From: Adineta steineri
Taxonomy: Eukaryota; Rotifera; Eurotatoria; Adinetida; Adinetidae
Direction: 5' to 3'
Assembly: GCA_905250115.1 (NCBI GenBank)
Contig: CAJNOI010000019.1
Span: 246,030-310,029 of the forward strand
DNA length: 64,000 bases
The position numbers and the translations under genes were made by a program. Of the stretch, positions 58,505 through 64,000 are shown in pieces. The first letter of the stretch is position 1, and every line of letters begins with the position of its first letter. The notes under the pieces are model-generated. The model was not told the DNA's origin, searched no databases, and worked only from the letters and a program-made list of their open reading frames with translations.

Positions 58505-61500
58505 TTAATTGTCATAATGTGATAAACCATTTGAATTTGATGCTGATAGAGGAGGACCCATATCCGAACTTTTACTTAGATATTTTTCAAGTTTTGTTAT
58601 TATATGTTTACCATAGGTGAATTTACGAAGTGATTGTATATGTGGACGAACTTTTGTTAATAAAGTTTTTCTTTGAGCTGGTTCAGCAACATCGATCATC
58701 TAATTTTATTTGAAAAAGAAAATAAAAGAATTAATTAAAAATAGATATCTTCTTCCTTCGAGTATTAATTAGATAAAATATTATATATTAATAAAAGAAG
58801 AGATTTTCTAAATATAGTCGAAAACTTTTTCAATGGAATCCTTTGAGAATTAAAATAGAAAAGATAATGGAATAGCTCTTATTGTCAATGAAAAGATTCA
58901 TGATATTATATTTCAGAATGATAATACATGGGAATTTAAGGAAGATTATTTTAAAACAAATAGTATTTGCTCTTCTATTTACGTATTGTTATAAATTCGA
59001 ATTTTTAATCTTTCATCTATATTTATTTTATTGTTACGAGTGATTATATATTAATTAACTTTATAAGTAAGTGATAAAATACTGTTTAGTTTTGTAATTC
59101 AATATCAAGTAAATATATATATATTATTTCTAAAAACACAAAATCAATAATTGAATAACGCATAAATTGCTCATATGTTTAACGGACGTGTTGTTCTTGT
59201 ACACTTCCTGTAGATTACAAATTATATGCATGTGATTGACTTGCATGTAGTAATGCGTAGGAGTTAAGGCGGTTTACGAACAATGAAGATGTAATTTTCA
59301 AAATGGATATATATAGAGAATCTTTCGCCGGAAAACACCAGCTGAATGTTAGCATTCATTTTTTTTTCTTATATTGATCGAAATATTATAAAGAAGATTA
59401 GAATAATATTTATTATAAATTAACGAGAAGTTCAACAAATAAATGTTGAGAATAATTTTCTATAATAAACGATTTTTGTTGAAACTAAATTTTTTCGTTT
59501 AGTTTGATAATCTTTTAGAGTGATTTTATTCTGCGTATCAGTAGACATCTGTCCTGCTAAAGTTCTTGTGATACTCATTACAGAGAGTTTTTTCTGTTTT
59601 TCAAGAACAACAAAAATCTATGAGAGGGGAGACATAACATTAAGCACGAACCAATTAGCTTATTCACTAATGTCCTTTAAATGTTTTCAAAACGTGTCTA
59701 TGCCTTCAAGAATAACTGAACTACGGGGTCGAAAAAGTCGACTCTGGAAATATTTTTGCAGTTGACCAACATCTGAATCACTAAAAGTGAACAGCTCACA
59801 GTGTCGTCTCAAGAATCTACTTGCAACATTCTTACACAATGACGGTTAGAAGCCGAAGATAGTTTTAATGACTTAGATGATATATTAATTTCCTTGAATT
59901 AGTATATTTTATTTGTTAGTTACTTAACAGATGAATAATAAGAATACTGTTAAACAAAACGTAAACCTCTTGACTGTTTTATTGACGTAACTCCAATATT
60001 GGCCCCGGAAATTTTTTTTCACGATTATATGCTCGCCCCCGCCATCGTCGGAGTCAGGGTGACTCTGTAGTTTACTAATCATTCGCATCTATGCTCATAT
60101 CTGATGTACTCTTTCTTTAGAAAGATTGTAAGCTATTTCCTTAATCTCTTTGTGAAGTTAATAAGTTCTCGTTTGTCATATATAATTAACTATCGTAGAT
60201 TTTGAAATTATATATGATAAAAATAGCTTACTAGAATAAGATCACGGAAAACTTTCTATCAAGTAATCTTAAATATATTCAATATTGACGCGTCATAAGA
60301 TAACAAATCTACTTACTATACTTATACAAATATTTATTAGTATCTCAAGTAATTCTATCTTTTTTCGTGAAATGATATTTTTGTTGACAATTAATCATTT
60401 CTTCTTTCTTTTATCTTCAAACAACAATTCAACCGCCGAGGTGAGTATGAATAACGAGGAAAATATATGTCAATATGAGTATATAGTATTCAAAGAGAGA
60501 AGAAACTCATATATTCACACCTTTTTTTATTTGAATTCATCCATAAAACTTAACATCAATAAAAAAATTTGTCAATTGCGCGAGATATCACTAAGTGCTA
60601 GTATTCAATTTGATTTCTGCTATAAATAAATGTTTCTCTTTCAAGGATGATTAATATCGTTCTATTTTTCGATATCATTTATCTTAATCAATGTTAATAC
60701 TGTCTATTAATATTTGTCGAAAATTGTCATTTTCTTATCTTTCAAAAAAGATATATATGTAATATTTTCATCGAATTGAAAACTTCTCGTTTTGATAACT
60801 TACTTTTTGAACAACATAATTAGCAAATTGATCTTTCATCATTGTCAGTAAAGCACAATTAGGCCTAAAAAAAATGAAACAAATAATTATTTTATTCTAA
60901 ATATTTTCTAGAGGTGTTTTTCTTACCCATCACCAAACGAAACAACTTCATCAATCAGTTGTCTTTTTTCATCTCTTGTTGCATAGGTTACACATTTTTC
61001 CACAACATTACTATGAAGAAAAGAATTTCTTTCTTAAAAATCATTCATTATTTTTATATTGTACCTTGCAAACTTATGTTGAGATAATGAAAGTACACGA
61101 CCAGTTATCGCACTTATAATTCTGCTGCGATCTTCAACTTTACCATGTTCTAATACATGTTGAATAACGTAATTTCCTAGTGAAAAAAAAATTAGATTAA
61201 ATCATTCTTATTTTATCTAAAAAATATCTACCATATTGATCTTGAACAAGATTTTCTAATTCATTATATAAAATATCAAGTATAGGTCGTGTTTGGGATT
61301 CTTTACAATTTTCAAGTATACGTTGTATAACCCGACAACCATATGGGTGTGCCGATAGTGAAAAAACTTGTCTTGTAACATCTCGTATAATAAATTCAAT
61401 ACTTTCACTTGAGCAACATTCAATGCATTTTTGTATAACATGATTACCATTTTGATCTTCAATACATTTAACAACATTACCTTCTAATTCTCGAGATATT

Positions 61501-63921
61501 TGACTTTGATACTCTGGTGGTAAAGTTTCAACAGCTTTTTGTATTACACGACAACCATACATTTGTAATGCAAGTGATAGAACATTTCCACGTATACGTT
61601 GAGCTAAATATGCCTTATGTTCTGATGTACCAAATTCAAAAAATTTCTAAAAAAAGGAATTATTTATATTAAAAAAAAAAAATCAAAATTTGTTTTCTTT
61701 ACTTGAATAACATAATTTCCAAAAACATCAGTCATTAATTGAGGTGCATTAGGAAGAATTTCTTTAAAAACCATATCTTTTTCTGTATTTGTTGCACGTT
61801 CAAGTTTTTGTTGAATAAATCTTGAACCATGTTGATCCATTGAAAATTCCGTAAAATGATTAATTACATCACGTAATTGTAAATTTGGCATTCGACTATT
61901 ACGGAAATCATCTAATAATTTACTTCGATTAACATTGGTATCACGAGCATTACCATTTCCACTTAAATTATTTGTATTATTTCCATTGCCACCAAATACA
62001 TTAGGAGGATAAAAACTTGGCATTGCTCCACTTATACTACCAACACTACGACGGCCAACATACATATCATTACCATTAATAATTTGTTGTTGTGAACCAT
62101 TATTTGATTGATTATTTGGTGGAAAAAATCGAGCATTAAACATTCCATCAAAATTTGCTGTATTTGATGTTGGTGGTGGAGTCATCGAAGGTATTAAATT
62201 ATTATATGCAGGTGATGGTGGTAAACCTCCAATTTGACCATGATATAACGGAGTTTGTTGTTGTTGTCCTTGTTTAGATAAACGAAGATCACCTGGATAA
62301 CGTGAAAAATCGGCTATTGAACCATCACGTCGTTGATTTGGAACAGTATAAACATCTATGAATAAAAAGATATCGTTTACAGAAAAAATTGAAAGAATAA
62401 AAATCAGTCTGTGAAAAGTTTTCATTTTGAATGATGAACTTGCTAATTTTAATATCTCTTTTTAATCAATCCTGTTAGAATTACCATTAAATGAACTTGA
62501 GAGTGAACTTGCAACTGGACTACCATAAAGACCACCTTGATTATTTGTATTAACTATAATAGAATATATAGATAAGAAGTGAATATTTATTTATCGAATA
62601 AATTACTTGGAATTGGTACTTGTTGTTGATACATACGAATTCCAGGTGATCCATTTGGTGGTCTGGAATTTTGCATCATTAGATTTGGATCAAGAAATGT
62701 TGGTGAAGCAGCGGCAAAAAATGGAAAATTAACTGAAATTAAAAAGAAATAAAAATAGTTTCCTATCAGTTACAAGTTATTATTTTAAATACCTGCTGTT
62801 TGTGTAGCACCAGGCATGTTAATATATTGTTGTTGATTTGATTGTGATGAATTTAATAAATCATTTGAATTCGACGGTGTTAATGGTCGATTATTATTAT
62901 TAGTTTTCGATTGTGGTGAATGTTGTTCGTTATTTAACGTCTGTTGTTGTGCTAATATTGTTTGCGGTGGTGGAGCAGAAAACATAAGAGTAGTTGGTAC
63001 GGCTGACCAATACTGCGGTTGATACGATGGATGTGTAGCTTGAGGTTGTTGAAAATTTGCTAATGATTGTAAATAATTTTCTTGATTACTATTAAGTATG
63101 TATTGATTTGATGATGAACCATATGGTGTTTGTTGATTAGCCGATTGTTGTTGTGCAGCAACACTTGTTGGTAACCATGACATAAGTGACCCTTGAGCTA
63201 GATTAGCTAATTGTGCATCCTGTTGATTTCCACCTGATGCTTGTGGATTAAAAGCTGAAATAATTGATTGACTCTCATATCTTAAAAAAAAGAGAAAATA
63301 TTATTTATTAAATGAAAGAAAAAGAAAATTTTTTAAACGAACGACTGTGGTTGAATTAATGTATAATCAAACGGTTGAAAATTTGATGAACGTGGATCCA
63401 TTTCATAATGAGCTGCCGGATGTTGAAGCATTTGAAATTGTGCTTGATAACTAAAAATCAAAATATTATATATTTTTTTTTCTTTTCTTTTTATTAATTT
63501 ACGCTTGCTGTTGCTGTTGCTGCTGCTGTTGTTGTTGTTGTTGTTGTTGTTGCTGCTGCTGTTGTTGATAAAGTAACATCTGTTGTTGTTGTTGTTGTTG
63601 CTGTTGATGATCATTTGTTGGTATTCGTTGAAATGGTATTGGCACTGATGCTGTTGGCATACCGTTTATCATTGAATGTCCTGAAGGCATTCCACTATCG
63701 TTTGTATCATTATTAGGACCTATTTGATCATTTGATGAAAGATTTTCATTTGTTATACCATTTGTTAAGTCATTATTAATATGACCAGGAGATGAATGTG
63801 GCGATTGTTTACGACTTGTATTTGGTAGTACATTATCACCTATTGTCTCATCAGATTTACCATCATCGACATGAAAATCAGTTGAATTATCAAGTGGTTT
63901 TTTATCATTATCACTGTCAGT
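58505..63921 (-). CDS. PUM: Pumilio (PUF-domain RNA-binding protein), 5' end outside window
   Basis: Eleven exons in the window: 63921-63503, 63450-63343, 63280-62793, 62732-62607, 62553-62485, 62355-61703, 61646-61232, 61176-61065, 61010-60927, 60864-60804, 58699-58505; 909 residues up to the stop, first exon entered in phase 0. The N-terminal part is disordered with long Gln tracts. The C-terminal PUF domain has all eight repeats with canonical base-reading residues: R1 SRFIQ, R2 NYVIQ, R3 CRVIQ, R4 NHVIQ, R5 CRVIQ, R6 NYVIQ, R7 SNVVE, R8 NYVVQ. By the known PUF code these read 5'-UGUAUAUA-type sites from R8 to R1. The last exon encodes [20 protein letters not shown] and [13 protein letters not shown]. 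Pumilio binds 3' UTRs and lowers translation and stability of its mRNAs. The last intron is 2.1 kb, far larger than the others. Confidence 0.97.
58700..60803 (-). other. 2.1-kb last intron of Pumilio
   Basis: AT-rich, without an accepted gene. A less AT-rich island at about 59990-60070 (GGCCCCGG, CGCCCCCGCCATCGTCGG) stands out from the surroundings. A purely chance-like open frame lies at 59520-59765. No terminal repeats recognised. Confidence 0.4.
63509..63605 (-). repeat. CAA/CAG repeat encoding poly-Gln in Pumilio
   Basis: Two mixed CAA/CAG tracts, interrupted by codons for MLLY, encode about 9 and more than 20 Gln in the disordered N-terminal part. The mix of two codons argues for selection on the protein or slow repeat turnover. 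Confidence 0.85.
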
Positions 63922-64000
63922 CTAAATAGATATAATCATATTTTAATTTATCATTTTCATGATCTTGAAAGAATTAACAGGCAATTACAAATATATTTAT
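63922..64000. other. Right edge, intron of Pumilio
   Basis: Sequence upstream (on the minus strand) of the first Pumilio exon seen. The acceptor TTTAG at 63922-63926 shows this is intron and that the 5' part of the gene lies outside the window. Confidence 0.6.

Noticed and set aside
59520-59765. 81-codon plus-strand frame in the Pumilio last intron
   Set aside because: No recognisable family, no consistent codon use and no neighbouring exons; treated as chance.
1-64000. tRNA, rRNA genes and CRISPR arrays
   Set aside because: No cloverleaf-type A/B box pairs and no spaced direct-repeat arrays were seen; the repeated CAA/TTG words are Gln codon tracts.

Overview
The window looks like nuclear DNA of a small invertebrate, most likely a bdelloid rotifer. 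The evidence is a strongly AT-rich composition, densely packed genes with many short (about 50-90 nt) GT-AG introns, animal gene families (CCDC40, PRRC2, RSF1, Pumilio, LSM14, UFD1, SRPRB, rhodopsin-type GPCRs) and, among them, intron-bearing genes of bacterial/plant type (GH77 4-alpha-glucanotransferase) and fungal type (phospholipase D-like). The organism is an inference; no ribosomal or mitochondrial marker is present. A run of exactly 100 N at 2032-2131 is a scaffold gap.

Layout. 0.9-2.0 kb (+): GPCR-like gene cut by the gap. 2.3-5.8 kb: mostly non-coding, with three weak coding candidates. 5.9-6.2 kb (+): a very small bHLH factor. 8.0-11.8 kb (-): PRRC2/BAT2 homologue, divergent from CCDC40 (12.3-17.4 kb, +), which has an RFX X-box-like palindrome 78 nt before its ATG. 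17.5-20.9 kb (-): a second peptide-type GPCR. 22.8-26.6 kb (-): a ten-finger C2H2 protein with a foldback element in one intron. 27.3-28.4 kb (+): UFD1. 28.5-30.5 kb (-): an unrecognised protein built of about nine 15-residue proline-rich repeats. 32.7-34.5 kb (-): LSM14. 34.9-35.7 kb (+): SRP receptor beta. 36.2-41.1 kb (+): GH77 glucanotransferase, then the fungal-type PLD-like protein. 41.2-42.2 kb (-): a metallo-beta-lactamase-fold protein with a predicted myristoylation start. 43.4-48.3 kb (+): RSF1. 49.1-57.1 kb (-): three paralogous vWA-domain proteins, each ending in a CaaX box. 58.5 kb to the right edge (-): Pumilio, 5' end outside the window.

How the genes relate. Most are housekeeping genes with separate jobs: translation and mRNA control (PRRC2, LSM14, Pumilio), ER targeting and ubiquitin-dependent extraction (SRPRB, UFD1), chromatin (RSF1), cilia (CCDC40). 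The accessory content is the 36-42 kb block with foreign-looking enzymes and the 49-57 kb vWA-CaaX cluster. All exon joins below were worked out by hand from GT-AG sites and reading phase; joins quoted with lengths keep frame from ATG to stop.
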